DNA from: Simmondsia chinensis
Taxonomy: Eukaryota; Streptophyta; Magnoliopsida; Caryophyllales; Simmondsiaceae
DNA: 64,000 nt
Direction: 5' to 3'
Assembly: GCA_018398585.1 (NCBI GenBank)
Contig: JAGTTD010000007.1
Coordinates: 9,761,320-9,825,319 of the forward strand
Below are positions 10,987 through 24,200 of this stretch, one piece after another. The notes beneath the pieces were generated by a model that was not told the origin of the DNA, searched no databases, and saw only the letters and a program-made list of their open reading frames with translations. Within the stretch, counting starts at the first letter, position 1. Every line of letters begins with the position of its first letter. The translations under genes and the position numbers were made by a program.

Positions 10987-13900
10987 GCATGTGTTCTTTC
11001 TATTCTTTTGCAGAATTTCTTAGATATATTTTTGAGTAAACTACGTGTTAGTATCATGAAGTTTGATGTGTTATTCATTTAGTTTGCAGACTTTGTGGAA
11101 TGAATTTTTACATGAAAAGTTACATATATTTGATAATATAGTCCATATAGACGCGTGAAATGGTGTAAAAGGGCTAAAATGCATGTGTTCTTTCTAACAA
11201 ATTTTCTTTTTCCTTTTTCACTTCGGTATGAAGAGTAGGAGAGGAGGATAAGTTCCTTAAAAGGGAAATCAATACTTGGGTTTGTGGAGGGGATGATGAG
11301 CTTTATACCGAGGACTTTTGTTCTGGGGCCCGGGAGACAAACTACTACACCAGTATCATTAGCTCGGAAGTTTGGATATATGCTTTACGTTATTTTTTGG
11401 GTATTGTTATTGTCAGGGCTATAATTGTTACTGCCAGAGTAATGATGTGATGTGTAGTGAATAATTGTAAAATTTCAATGATTTTCAAGAATCAATGTAA
11501 ACCAGAATTTCTTGTAGGATAAGGTGGTCTTTTTAGGATCTCTTTGGACTAAGAGCTTTGGGAACTTCCCAAACCTCGTGTTGGTAGATCTGTAGAGGGA
11601 TTGGAGGACCTTATGTTTTGCTATAATTTTAGCTGAGTAACTGTACCTATGACTATTATTTGGCAACTTGTTTTGCTATAATTTTAGCATTTTCCTTAAT
11701 GATTTCGTAGGATAAGTATTTAATGAGTTGTACGAGTATGGAACCTTATACGTTCTTGTCTCCACATTGGTTTGTCGGATTACAGGATTCTCGCAAATAG
11801 ACAATCTGCTGCACGATCAAAGGAGAGGAAGATAAGATACACTAGCGAGTTGGAGAGGAAGGTCCAGACGCTACAGACTGAAGCGACCACCCTGTCTGCA
11901 CAAGTCACAATGCTGCAGGTAAGTACTCTGCCTGTTTGCCGGATATGGCTATATGTCATTATTTAGTAAAAGTTTAGTGTAGACATTTAAGAGTCATACG
12001 TTGTGAATGGTTAACTTGAAAGTAAAGGTGTTGCCTACTGTTCAAGGCTTCATTGATTTTTGTGGGAACGTTCTGCTTATAGGCTATACATTGCATATAA
12101 TGAAAAAATTGACTCGGTTGTGAAACTTCTCTTTAAAAGTTTTATGTGTACTTGTCAATAATTCAGTGATAGAAATTAAGAAGGTAGAAGGAATTATGCA
12201 CAAGTTCTTTTATGTATTCTTAGTATCCTTAAGAATTGAAGATAAGTGAGTAGATGCCAAAAGGCCATTTTATTATCATGTATGACGTTCTGGAGTTTAA
12301 ACTTTCCGTTTTGTAGGGAGGATGAATAAACAAGGAGTTAGGGGTATTCAAATTTAGGAGAGAAAGACACGTATTTTTCTTCCACGGGCTTTGATATATT
12401 GCCATATGCGTGATCCTTACATGACATATGTGTAGATGTGTGTTGGCGTTCCTCAAAAGGGTATGGTTAGATGCTGATTTTTATAAGTGCACGGTCATGT
12501 ATCATCCGTAATAAGCCCAAGTGTGACAAAATCCTAAAAGTTAGGATGCAAGAGGCTTTGATAGAGGCTTTAACTCCACGGTCGATAAGCCAAATAATTA
12601 TGCTACCTTATGTAGTCCCAACTTCCGTTTTCTATTTTGCCTGGTAATTAAGACTTGCTTATTCAAATAAAATGTTGAGTTAAAAATGGTACGGAAACAG
12701 AAATGTTATCAAAATATGAGGTTACCATTCCCTAAGGCAGTTGTAGTGTTACTGTCATCTGATTTTGAATTTCCCCTAGCTTAATTATTAAATCATTCTC
12801 TCACTTGATGGGAAACCTGCAACTTACTGAGACTACAAGCAACCACTACTATCAAAAAGCTTGCTTCATCTCAAAATATGTATCTTCATTTCTTATGTCA
12901 CAAAATGTCCGCCTTTCTGTTATTTTATAGCTTGCGACTTCATCAAAGCTCATACTGCCTTCCCTAATGTGTACCTTTTGATTTTACTCCCAAGTCAACA
13001 TCACCAACGCCATCCAAATGGAAGGTTATCTCTAGACATTTATCCTAGGAAGCAGTGGTGATAGCTTCATGTACGGCTATTTATCGGTCCGGATTGAACA
13101 TGATACAATACTGGACCAATTTGAATTGACATTTAATTCTTTCCTTTGTCCTTGGATATACAGTAACTCACACATTGACAGGAAAAATCAAACCAGGAGG
13201 CAGGGGGAGGGGGGTGCTCGTGGTGGTATGGTAGCCTGGTGGATGTCCAGGTTGTGGGCACGCATCGTAGGTGTTGACGCCTCAGTGATGCTGTGGTCTC
13301 AGTGAATACTAGACCTAGGGAGTCATGGTGGAGTCAAATGACTTGACGGTGGGATTTGGTGCCTTGGCGGTGGAACCATATGGGTCTTGATTCTTGAAAA
13401 TCTGAGATCAAACGTGATGTGAAGATGAAAGGGTTAGGATGAGGCTGTCAGGGGGTGAGACGTATGGCGTGAGTGAAGTGAGGATTAGGAGTATAAAGCC
13501 TGAGATCAGCATTGGTTTGGGCTGAACGTTCAGGGCCAATGGCCACAAAAGTCAAAAGCTCAAAATGCCGAAATCGGCCATGTCAGTCCAGCTCAAAGAA
13601 GATGCCTGAATCTATGTTAAACTAGGTTTTGGGCCATTCAGGTACCGGGGTTTTTTTGGACCGGACTAGACCTGACCTGACCGGAATCCCATATAAGAAT
13701 ATCTTATAATTCGAGGACTAGACTAAAACAAAATCATTCCGGTATGGTTTTGCAATCCAGGCTGGTTTTTGAACACACTCTAGCGAATTGGTTGTTGAAT
13801 TAGCCTCATTTAAAACTCTCAATAGGTTCCAAGGTAAACCAAGCTTTGAATATCAAGCTGGATGCAGAAACCATCAGGAATAATAAATTTGAATTGGGCT

Positions 13901-15189
13901 TTCATGGAGTGCCATTAAGATCTTTGGTCTCAACTTGCCAATTTGTCATATTCCCTTTGATTATTTTCTTGATTTCAGCTAGTTCATACGGAAGTCAGGA
14001 TCAGATGCTTCACAAATCTCTAGGTGCAAACAACCTAGGGACTAGTCAAAATATGCAGAAGTTGGCTCAGACACCCTTGTTACCCAAAAAAGGTCTCTCT
14101 AATTTCATCTTCTTGAGGATATTGATTGTAGATCAAGGCTCAATTCCATATCACTAATATATCACCTACAGAATCTGCATCCCAATTCAGATAATGTCAA
14201 TTGACCCTCTACCCTTTTGTTTCTGCTCTTATTTTGTTTGCTTTTTCAATATTTCTACAATTAGCCTCTCTGTTAAGCTGTGAATGGAGAACTTTGGTGC
14301 AACAAAAAGACGTGAGCAAGATTATTATGTGTGAAAGTTTGGTGGAGGTAAAAACTGAAAAAGTAAAAAATTGGAATTTTGCAGGGAACTTAGGTTATCC
14401 AAGGTTTTGATCTCAATTTGGGATATTGATTTTCTATCAAGGGGTTTCACTAGGGTTTCCTGTGGTTAAAAAGGTTGTTTTGAGATTGATTTACCTTGAT
14501 GTGATTTTGTTTTTGATGTTATAATTGCCAGCAGTGGTCAAACACTAGTTGGTAATGATGACAACATGTTATATCTGGTGTTTGGGTGGCATGGTTTTCA
14601 ATTATGGTCATGGTAGCAATGTTGTAAAAACGTGGTTTGACGTGTGTAATAGGATGACATGTAGTTGTCACGGGATCGTGTACTTTAATGCCTTAGTGAA
14701 TTTCCATTATGCAATGTCGATAGCTTTTGCTCTTAATTGAGGCTTGGGTCAAGTATGGTGTTCTCGGAGTGTGTAATACATCCAACATATTGACTACAAG
14801 TTGATTGACCCATGCTGAAACCTTAAGGAAGTTACTAGTATATTGTGCTGAAGATTCCAGATGTCTTGATAAACAAGCAGCATTAGTGGTGCATTCTATA
14901 TGCCTAGATAATTGTTTATTTCACTTGTCATGTTGCCATGCATTAATTTTACCTGGACTGTAACTAATAACCATTACTAGAATCTTGTTGCCAAGGGCGA
15001 GGCTATGTTAGAGCACGGTTTATCTATAATGTATTATTTCATCGAGTAAAATTTGACTAATTGCTTGTAGGTTCTATGATGTGGTGTGTATATGCTTGAT
15101 ATTAGAGGTGCAAGGATTGAATCTTCTTTCCAATATCTTCGTTTTCCATAACTGAAGAGATTGTATTAGAGGAAGAAGAGAGGGAGAGA

Positions 15190-15229
<40 letters not shown>

Positions 15230-18200
15230 AACTGTACACACTATTACGGACAAGATGTCTTTAACAGTGAAAGTAGTACAAAATCCTAAAGTTAGCAAAA
15301 TAAAGCTCCCCAATTTCTCTGTAAAATATCCTAGGTTGTATTAGCAAAGCCCCTCAAAACACTTTTGTTTGGAAAGGCTAGAAAAACCACTCTCATAAGA
15401 AATTCATCTTGTTTTTCCAAAGGAATTTTCAGCTTTCGACCCAGCTTTATAGATATTGTAACTTGGTTAAACCTGTTTGTTTGGTACATGTATCAACCTA
15501 TACTCAAACTTGGTCAACCTGATAGCCAGACAGTGGCAGCTCATTGCTTAGACCTCCAATTTGACTTCGCTTGATGAAAAGGCTTCGATGCCTTCCGAGT
15601 AATTTCCCAGTTACGGGATTGATCTAGGTCATACTCCTAAGTGGTGACACTAGTAAGGCCTAGGATCATGAGGCAGTCAGATTCTCAGTTGTTAAATGGG
15701 TCATATGTCACCTCGTGACAGAGTCATGCTAATTATGGGTACTTACAGCATACCTACACTACGGAAAAAGGAGCAATTGCCGGTGCTTTTTTAAGCATTT
15801 GAAGCGCTGGCAAAGCTGAAACCGGCGGCGCTTTGCCAAAGTGCTGGGGATGTGAGCGTCAGGACAAAGCACCGGTAAATGCTTTTTACCAGCGCTTTAA
15901 AGGGCTGGCATATTTAAAAAATATCAGATAACATGTGGCGGGAAGTTCCCCGCGCGGGTATAGTAGAAAAGAATTTTTACAAATAGTAATTTTTTTCGCG
16001 GGAACTATATCCCGGCATTTTGTAGGCGTTTTAAAGCGTCAGTAAATTAATAAATTATTTTTTAAAACAAAATTTTGGGTGAATTTTTCGTCTTATTTCC
16101 ATCACGTTGAACCGCCAAAAATATGAAAAAGTTCACATTAGAAATAGCTTATATTAAAAAGTTACAATATCAATCGTTTTATGCAAAATTAAAAAACATA
16201 TTTGTATTGCATAACTGTAAATTAACATCAAACTTATCCTAGACCAAACGATTTGAATATAAGCAATCAAAATCATAGTTTCACAGTACAATATTACCGA
16301 CTTTCACAAAAAGATAACTTCATGTCTCCCCATGAAGATAACACCAAAATCTCAAAAATACATAGTAATGTTTAACAACTTTCACAAAAATTTAAAATTC
16401 TAAAGAAAGCTAATCAATTTTCATCATCTTCATAATCTTTATAACTTCAAATACGACCAGATGAGGTGGATGCCTGAAGAAAAAAAAAAAAAAGAAGTAG
16501 ATTCAATCATCACAAAACAAACCTCTAGTACTAATGACTCTTATTCATAACACAATATTACCGAACACAAATGAAAATATTGATCTTATCGTTAAGTCAC
16601 GCCACCTGCTTGACATCTAATAATTCACAATTACAAGTTATCTTTCAACCATGTAGACTATAGTATCACCCATTCACAATACTGTCATGAATGCTATGTG
16701 GTATAAGTACTCAACCAATTAGTAGTAGTTAGGGTAATTAGAATGTATTAGTCTCGTAATTATACTATTGTACTAGTGGTATGTGAGTAGCCTAAGTCCT
16801 TGTATTAGATATATTAGATTGTATTAGTGGTTGCTTAGGAAAGAGTGTGAGTTAGTTGGGATGGTTAGAGTTTAGATATTTTGTTAGCTAGTAGCCATCC
16901 CTTTGCTTAACTAGTATATATAGATGATAGCTCACTTGTAATGGGGAATGGAATGATAAACAACAATCTCAATACTTCTCTTAATCCTCTATCTACTTCT
17001 CCCTCTATTCTTTCTAACTCTCATCTCTTTCTCAATTCTTCCTCACCTCAAAATCCATAGCAATTGGTTTGTAGATCAAGCAAGATAAGTGCAAGAAATT
17101 GGGTTATAGCAAGAAGGTTCAAGAGGAATCAGATCTGAAGCAGAATCTGAATCAAAATCTCATGCAAAATGCAACTAATAGAGTTGATATGGGCTTGAAT
17201 CAGAAAGTTGCAGCAGCAAAACAGCAAGAAGATATCATCAAACAAGCCAAGAAGAAGGAGATTCAGCAATAATTCAGATTAAGGCAATAGCATCACAACA
17301 AATGCAAGGTCTGAAGGCAAGAATTAGTCATAGCAATCTACAAATTTCTGAAAGCCAAACCAAGATTGTGAAAAGGGGAACAATTCAGCAGCAGGAGGTG
17401 AAAGACCCAGATAAAATTAGTCCTCCAGCACATTAATTGGTTGTACTTCAATTGGCTTTCAGCTACAATTTTACGTCATAAGAAGAGCTTTTTAAGCTAT
17501 AACTCCCTAATTAGATTCTTGAGGACAAGAATCTCTAAAGGGGGATGTAATGTCATGAATGCTATGTGGGATAAGTACTCAACCTATTAGTAGTAGTTAG
17601 GGTAATTAGAATATATTAGTCTTGTAATTGTACTGTTGTACTAGTGGTATGTGAGTAGCCTAAGTCCTTGTATTAGATATATTAGATTGTATTAGTGGCT
17701 GCTTAGGAAAGAGTGTGAGCTAGTTGGGATGGTTAGAGTTTAGATATTTTGTTAGCTAGTAGCCATCCCTTTGCTTAACTAGTATATATAGATGATAGCT
17801 CACTTGTAATGGGGAATGGAATGATAAACAACAATCTCAATACTTCTCTTAATCCTCTATCTACTTCTCTCTACTTCTCCCTCTATTCTTTCTAACTCTC
17901 ATATCTTTCTCAATTCTTCCTCACCTCAAAATCCATAGCAATTGGTTTGTAGAAGTCCCTTTCTCAATTCTTTCTCAAGAACCATCTCAGGACATGACAA
18001 TTGGTATCACCCATTCACAATACATAATTGCATACTAAAATCCATAGCACCTAGTCACCACAAGAATCATGCATTTAAGTTTTCAATCCCGAAATGAAAA
18101 CTATTTATAGTAAAACGTTTATTAAACTAGTAGACATACCGAATATTGATTTGTGGAAGTCCCTTGCGCATTTGTTTTCTCAATGTAATCTTCCAATTCT

Positions 18201-21200
18201 CTTATCTTCTTCCTTGATTGAACTAATTCCGAGCACAATGCATTCATTTGATCATTGGATGTTGAACATCCTCTTTTCGTTAGCTCTCCTCTGACCCTGC
18301 TCACTTCTGATGGTGTAACTCCTTGTCCATACCCTCTTACTCTTCCATTGGCTTCATTTCCCATCAACTTACGATAAACATGAGTTTCCGCATCTTTAGT
18401 TGCCTCGGAAAAAGATTGTTCCCCTGTACAGTGAAATACCATATCTGATGCCTTATCCTGCATAATTGATCAAAGAAATAAGTAAATGGTTGAATGTTTA
18501 ATATATGAATAAAGTATGAAAGAAAGGAAGATATGTAGTTGAACAGACCATGAATTGCTTAGATGACGCATCAGGATAAGTACCATCTTTCGAAGCATGA
18601 CAAATCCCGTACCACTCTATATTTCCAGGTTTCCTATTGTTTTTTGTTATCTATCATTAAAAAGAAACAATACTAATTTCACTTCAATAATAAACAAATA
18701 ATTTATCGAATTCATTTACAACAACTCACTCATCGAAGAAGTTTGAACAAAGTTCTGTTAGCAAGGATTTAATGTCAGGTATACAATGGAGATCATAACT
18801 TAGAAGAGGAGATAAAGCTTATAGAAACCTTGTTTATGCAGATATGGGTGGTGGTTCACTACTGCAGGCATCTTTTTTGTAATATGTTCCGACGCCATTC
18901 ATCCTCTAATATTGCGTATGTTTTTGACCCAGTTATATGCGGATGTAGTTGGAGGCTTCGTGATCTTTTGCCAATCTTAGAATAGTTCTGTCAAAATCAT
19001 TTCAAAAACATCAACCCTAGACCACTACATAAAAATGATTCAACAAAGTAAATACATAAGGAACTAAATTGCCTCATTGTCCTCATTTGCATCCACCCTA
19101 GACCCAGCATTTGGATCGCTAAAAGAAACCTCATCAACTCTATCTGAAGGCAAGCACTGGGGGTATGCCTCGTCATCTGAACTTTCCAAATTGGAGCCTA
19201 ACCGATAAGAATCTCTTGGCTTTGTCCTTACTACATGTTCCCAACCTATGTCCCTCTCATCTTTAACATAGAACACTTGATTTTCCTGAGATGAAAGAAT
19301 GAAGAGATCATCTTGCAACCTTTCACCGGTGTGTGCTAGGTTAGTGAAGTTCAATAAAGTAAACCCTCGTTTATCTCTCTTCAATCCACAATGTGTTCTT
19401 ATGTCCACCCAGTCACAACGGAATCGCACAACTTTGTAATCTGCATAATAATCCAACTCAATAATATTCGTGATCTTCCCATAATAAAGCTTACGATCTG
19501 CTTCAACAGAAACACCAGAATTTTGAGTTTGTCTATGTCTATCTGGACATTTAGTGTGAAATCTATATCCATTGATGATAAAAGCTTTCATTCTTTTAGC
19601 AACATTATTGGGACCCCGAACAAGAGCCTTTAGTACATTCCCTTCTTCATTACTTCCATCCAAATGGGCCACCTACAATATTATAGAATCTTATAAGAAT
19701 GTAGTTATCTTAGCAATTTTATTACATGACATATATTTACCAATAGTTAAATAACATTACCATTGTTTTAATATATCCGGGAAATTCTTTTGATAACCAC
19801 CTTTCCTTAATCCTATCATTGGCCCGTTTAGGACGGAACTCTCTACACTTATCTTCCAAAGACACGCTGCACATCAACTTTTCAAATTAGCTCATCTCAC
19901 ATTTTCAATTTTATTATTAAGAAAAAGAAAAGCATGTGTCAAAAACTAACCTACGCCACTTGCTAATTACATCATGTTGGAGAATAACAAAACGATGTGC
20001 TTGTTTCAAGCTTTTGTCATCTGAAGTAACAACTTCGACCTTCCCAATTGAACGACTAGCAATATTAAACAAGTATTTGTCCATATCAAGGATACTATCA
20101 TCATTCCTTCGTGAATGATTAAATGCAGTCTCTACCCCATCAAAATATCTTGAACAAAAAGTGAGACATTCTTCTGCAATATAACCTTCAGCCATTGACC
20201 CCTCGGGTTGTGCTCTATTACGTACATATGCTTTTAAGCGGGCCAAAAACCTTTAAAAGTGAACAAAATTAACAATTTCAAAAATATGAATTGAATTTAA
20301 ACTAATACTATGACAAATCATTTATTACCTTTCTATTAGATACATCCATCTATATAGCACAGGTCCACCATGTTTTGCCTCCTTTGCTAAGTGTATAATC
20401 AAATCAACCATTATGGTAAAAAAACTAGGAAGAAAGACCTTCTCCATGTGGCATAATGTGCTAATTGCAGTAGCCTCCAATTTATCGATTTGTGGAATGC
20501 TAAGCTCCTTTGCACACATGGATTTGAAGAAAGACGATAACTCAGAAACTAAATTCACAATATCAGAATCCTTTGCGGCCTTTAATGCAATCGGAAGTAA
20601 GTCTTGCATTAGAATATGACAATCATGACTTTTGAGGTTGAACATTTTTCTCTCTTTCAAATTAACACACCGAGAGATATTAGATGCATATCCATCAGGA
20701 ACCTTGATACGTTTCAACGCTGTCAACAAGCGAGTCTTCTCATGAGGTGACGTGGTATAATATGCATTCGGTATGGAATACTTACCATTTGGCAAAGGGA
20801 CTAAATGAAGATGAGACTTAACATTTAGCAGTTCAAGGTCTTTCCGTGCCTTTAAATTGTCTTTACTTTTCCCTTCAAGATTCAACAAAGTACCAAGCAA
20901 ATTATCACAAACATTCTTCTCTATATGCATTACATCTAGATTATGGCGGAGAATGTTGTACTCCCAATATGGTAAATAAAAAAAAATGCTTCGTTTTTTC
21001 CATATTTGTACATCATCCCTCTCATCGACCTCTACACCAATTCGACCCTTACCATATTGGAAATTTGTTCCTTCCCGTTGTCTTAAAACATCTGTGCCAG
21101 ACGTCGTATTTGGAGCACATCCTCTCTCTACTGTCCCATCAAAATTATCATTGTCATATCGAAAAGGATGATTATTTGACAACGACTTACGATGACCCAT

Positions 21201-24200
21201 GTAGCAAAACATGTGTCCGTTTTCTAACCAAATGGCATGAGTTGACTTGGCACAACTTGGACAAGCAAATCGACCCTCCGTATTCCAACCGAACAAATTT
21301 GCATAAGCAGGAAAATCATCTATAGTCCACATAAGAGATGCTCGCAATTTGAAATTTTGTTTAGCAAAGGCATCAAATGCATCAACTCGCTCCCATAACG
21401 CTTTCAACTCTTGTATTAGCGGTTGGAGATAGACATCAATATCCATACCAGGAGCCTTATCACCCGGTATTATCATCGAAAGAATGATTGAGGTTTGTTT
21501 CATACACAACCAAGGTGGAAGGTTATAGGGGATCAACAATACTGGCCAAACACTATACGTTGTGATCATTAACCGAAATGGATTAAAGCCATCACTAGCT
21601 AGTCCGAGTCTCACCGACCTCGGATCAAAAGCAAAATCAGGATACCTAGCATCAAAGTCCCTCCATGCCAAAGCATTAGCTGGATGTCTCAAAATTCCAT
21701 CTTTAACACGACCATTGTGATGCCATCTCATATCCTCTACTACTTTAGATGACATGTAAAGCCTTTTCAATCTCAAAATCAAAGAAAATAACGTAACACC
21801 TTAGCAGGCCTTTTCTTTTTTGGCTGCCTCTCTATTTCTTGTGATGTCTCAACCACATTATCTTCTTGACTATTTTGCCATCAAGATAAGCCACATACAT
21901 CACACATTTCTTCATTCATTTTATCAGCCCAGTATAGCATGCAATCATTAGGACAAGCATCAATTTTGAAATAGCTAAGACCTAGATCTTTGGTCATCTT
22001 TTTGGCATAGTACTAAGACGATGGGAATGGACCAATTTGAGGAAATGTGCTGATTAATAGTTCAAGCAAAATGTCAAACATTTTTGCAGGACAACCAAAC
22101 ATGCATTTCAAGTGGAGTAGGTGCAAAATAAAGGACAATTTTGAATATCTAGAGCACCCAGAATAAAGCTCTTCTTTAGCTGCCTCTAGTAGTTTAAGAT
22201 AAGGATTTTCATCACTAGAATGCATTTGAGGTTGATTTTCATGTAGTGGGTCATCATGATTATACCCTCCAATTTCATCCATATTGTCTTCGATTCCAAC
22301 TCTAGGTTCAGTCCTCAACATTTGATCATTGATCCCAACTGTATCTTGCAGTAGCCCCTGAATATCAACTGGCTCTATGACATGTTGAGTAGAATGTGAG
22401 ACTTGATTAAAGTGACTTTGATGTAAACTTAGGGAACTATTAATAGAATGACTTATCTTCTCCCCATGAACCACCCATTCTGTATAACCAAGTAAAAACC
22501 CATGCCACAGAATATGTTGCCGAATTATATTTTTTGGCCAACGCTTATGGTAATTAAGTCCACATTTTCGACATGGGCATTCTATATCTTGGACACCGGG
22601 TGCATTACTTTCGGCAAATTGAATGAATTGTTCAATTCCTTCTATATACTCCTTACTCAAACGTGGTTTATCTATCCAACTTTTATCCATTTCATGTATC
22701 TATTGAAGTTCTGTAAACAACCAAATGAAAAAAAATATAAATTATATTATAACTGAGCATTATCAATGTGATTATATTGAATGACTACAAATATTTCTTC
22801 CATTTCGACTACTATAAGATAATATAATCACATAAGTATAAATTTAAACACTAAACAGAAAATTTTCATTCATTTATCACAAAGACACTACCATAACATT
22901 ACTAATAATCAATTAACTTTCCAAATAAACACTAAAACAAAAACAAAGATAAAATGAAAGGGAAAGGAAAATGTTATTTTGTAGCAATACACTTGAATGA
23001 ACAACAAAACTAGTTAAAATCAGTAAACTCTAGTTGCAAAAAAGCTACAAACTATAAAGATCAAGATGTTTACATCTACTACAACAGTTATCTAGTTCTA
23101 GGTAGCCATTTCTAAGACTTCACACATTCCACATGCACAAGTCAACAATTCGATGTAGAACGTAATGACAACAAAATCAAACCCTTAATCAACAACAACA
23201 GCAACAAACCCAGTGCCTCCAAGGGCTCCCGCATAAGCAGGGTCTGGGGGGGTAGGTGTACGCAGCCTTCCCCCTTCAGGGGGCTACCCAGAAGAGAGGC
23301 TGTTTCCGAGGACCCCCAACCTGAAATGCTGGTCCGCAGCATAGAGCATGTGACCTGGCAGCAAAAGAGCAACAAAGCATGAGTAGGGCAAAACATACGA
23401 CGAGCAAAAACAACACACTCGAAGCAAACCACATCAAGCAGAAAAGATAAAATAAAGATAAGGATAGAGATACAGACAAGTAGGCAAGTAGCAGCTCATG
23501 AGAGCAAGTACACAACCTACGTGCGCCAAGAGGATGCCAAGGCCTAGCACTAGAAAGCTCGACTACCCTACTCCAACTGGAGCATCTATTGCCCCTATGC
23601 TAGCCCTCCATTGGGCCCTGTCTAAGGCCATCTCCTCCTGAAGGTTTAGGTGGGTGAGGTCTTGTCAGATCGTCTCCAGCCATCTCTTCTTTGGCCTGCC
23701 TCTTCCTCTTCTGCCTAGTGTAGTAAGAAGCTGTTCACATCTCCTTACTGAAGCGTTGTTTGGTCTCCTTCTAACATGTTCGAACCACCTCAAACGTTGC
23801 TCCCTCAATTTATCTTCAATGGAGGCTACGCCCAATTTGCCTCTTATGACATCGTTTCTGATTCTATCCTTCCTTGTGTGTCCGCACATCCACCTCAGCA
23901 TTCGCATCTCCGCCACCTTCATCTTCTGTGTGTGCTCTTGTTTCATCGTCCTGCATTCCGCCCCATACGTCATGGCTGGCCTTACAACCGTCTTATAGTA
24001 TCTTCCCTTTAGCTTCAAGGGGAACTTTTTATCACAAAGTACCGCGGAGGCGATCCTCCATTTATACCATTCCGCTTTAATCCGGTTGTTCACATCCTCG
24101 TCCACTTCGCCGTTGTGCTGTAACATGGACCCCAAGTACCTGAATCAACACAAACCACAAAATTAGGCCCTTAATCAACTAAAAAAAAATAAAAATCAAA

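Larger units (their letters stand above)
16683..17999 (+). mobile_element. Short non-autonomous LTR retroelement nested in the CACTA element
   Basis: Two near-identical direct repeats, 16683-17074 and 17551-17999, begin TGTCATGAATGC. The second ends GACATGACA, giving the terminal inverted pair TGTCATG/CATGACA. A purine tract (AAAGGGGGATG) lies just before the second LTR. The internal part (17075-17550) has no intact ORF; its end reads like a gypsy pol tail. The orientation is +. The LTR copies differ at about nine places by eye, so the insertion is younger than the gypsy element at 52449. The first LTR lacks the last 45 or so bases present in the second. Confidence 0.8.
18122..22690 (-). pseudogene. 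CACTA tnp2-type transposase gene, disabled
   Basis: Minus-strand pieces occur in the family's usual order: transposase-associated domain (22013-22690), tnp2 transposase core (20329-21782), DUF4218 continuation (19951-20250), DUF4216 (19064-19672) and a C-terminal helical segment (18122-18463). Two small introns are readable from donor, acceptor and phase: 20251-20328 and 19867-19950. Lesions I can see are an in-frame TAG at 22013-22015, a TGA at 21881-21883 and a frameshift near 21785. These make a full-length protein unlikely. The tnp2 protein normally binds the element ends and catalyses excision and reinsertion. Confidence 0.85.

Noticed and set aside
10524..10990. Alternative + and - strand frames over bZIP exon 1, up to 152 codons
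   Set aside because: They are shadows of a GC-rich exon; only the frame starting at 10469 leads into the conserved bZIP domain.
13846..14410. Two + strand frames of 103 and 69 codons in bZIP intron 2
   Set aside because: There is no recognisable domain, no splice context tying them to the gene, and the composition matches intron sequence.
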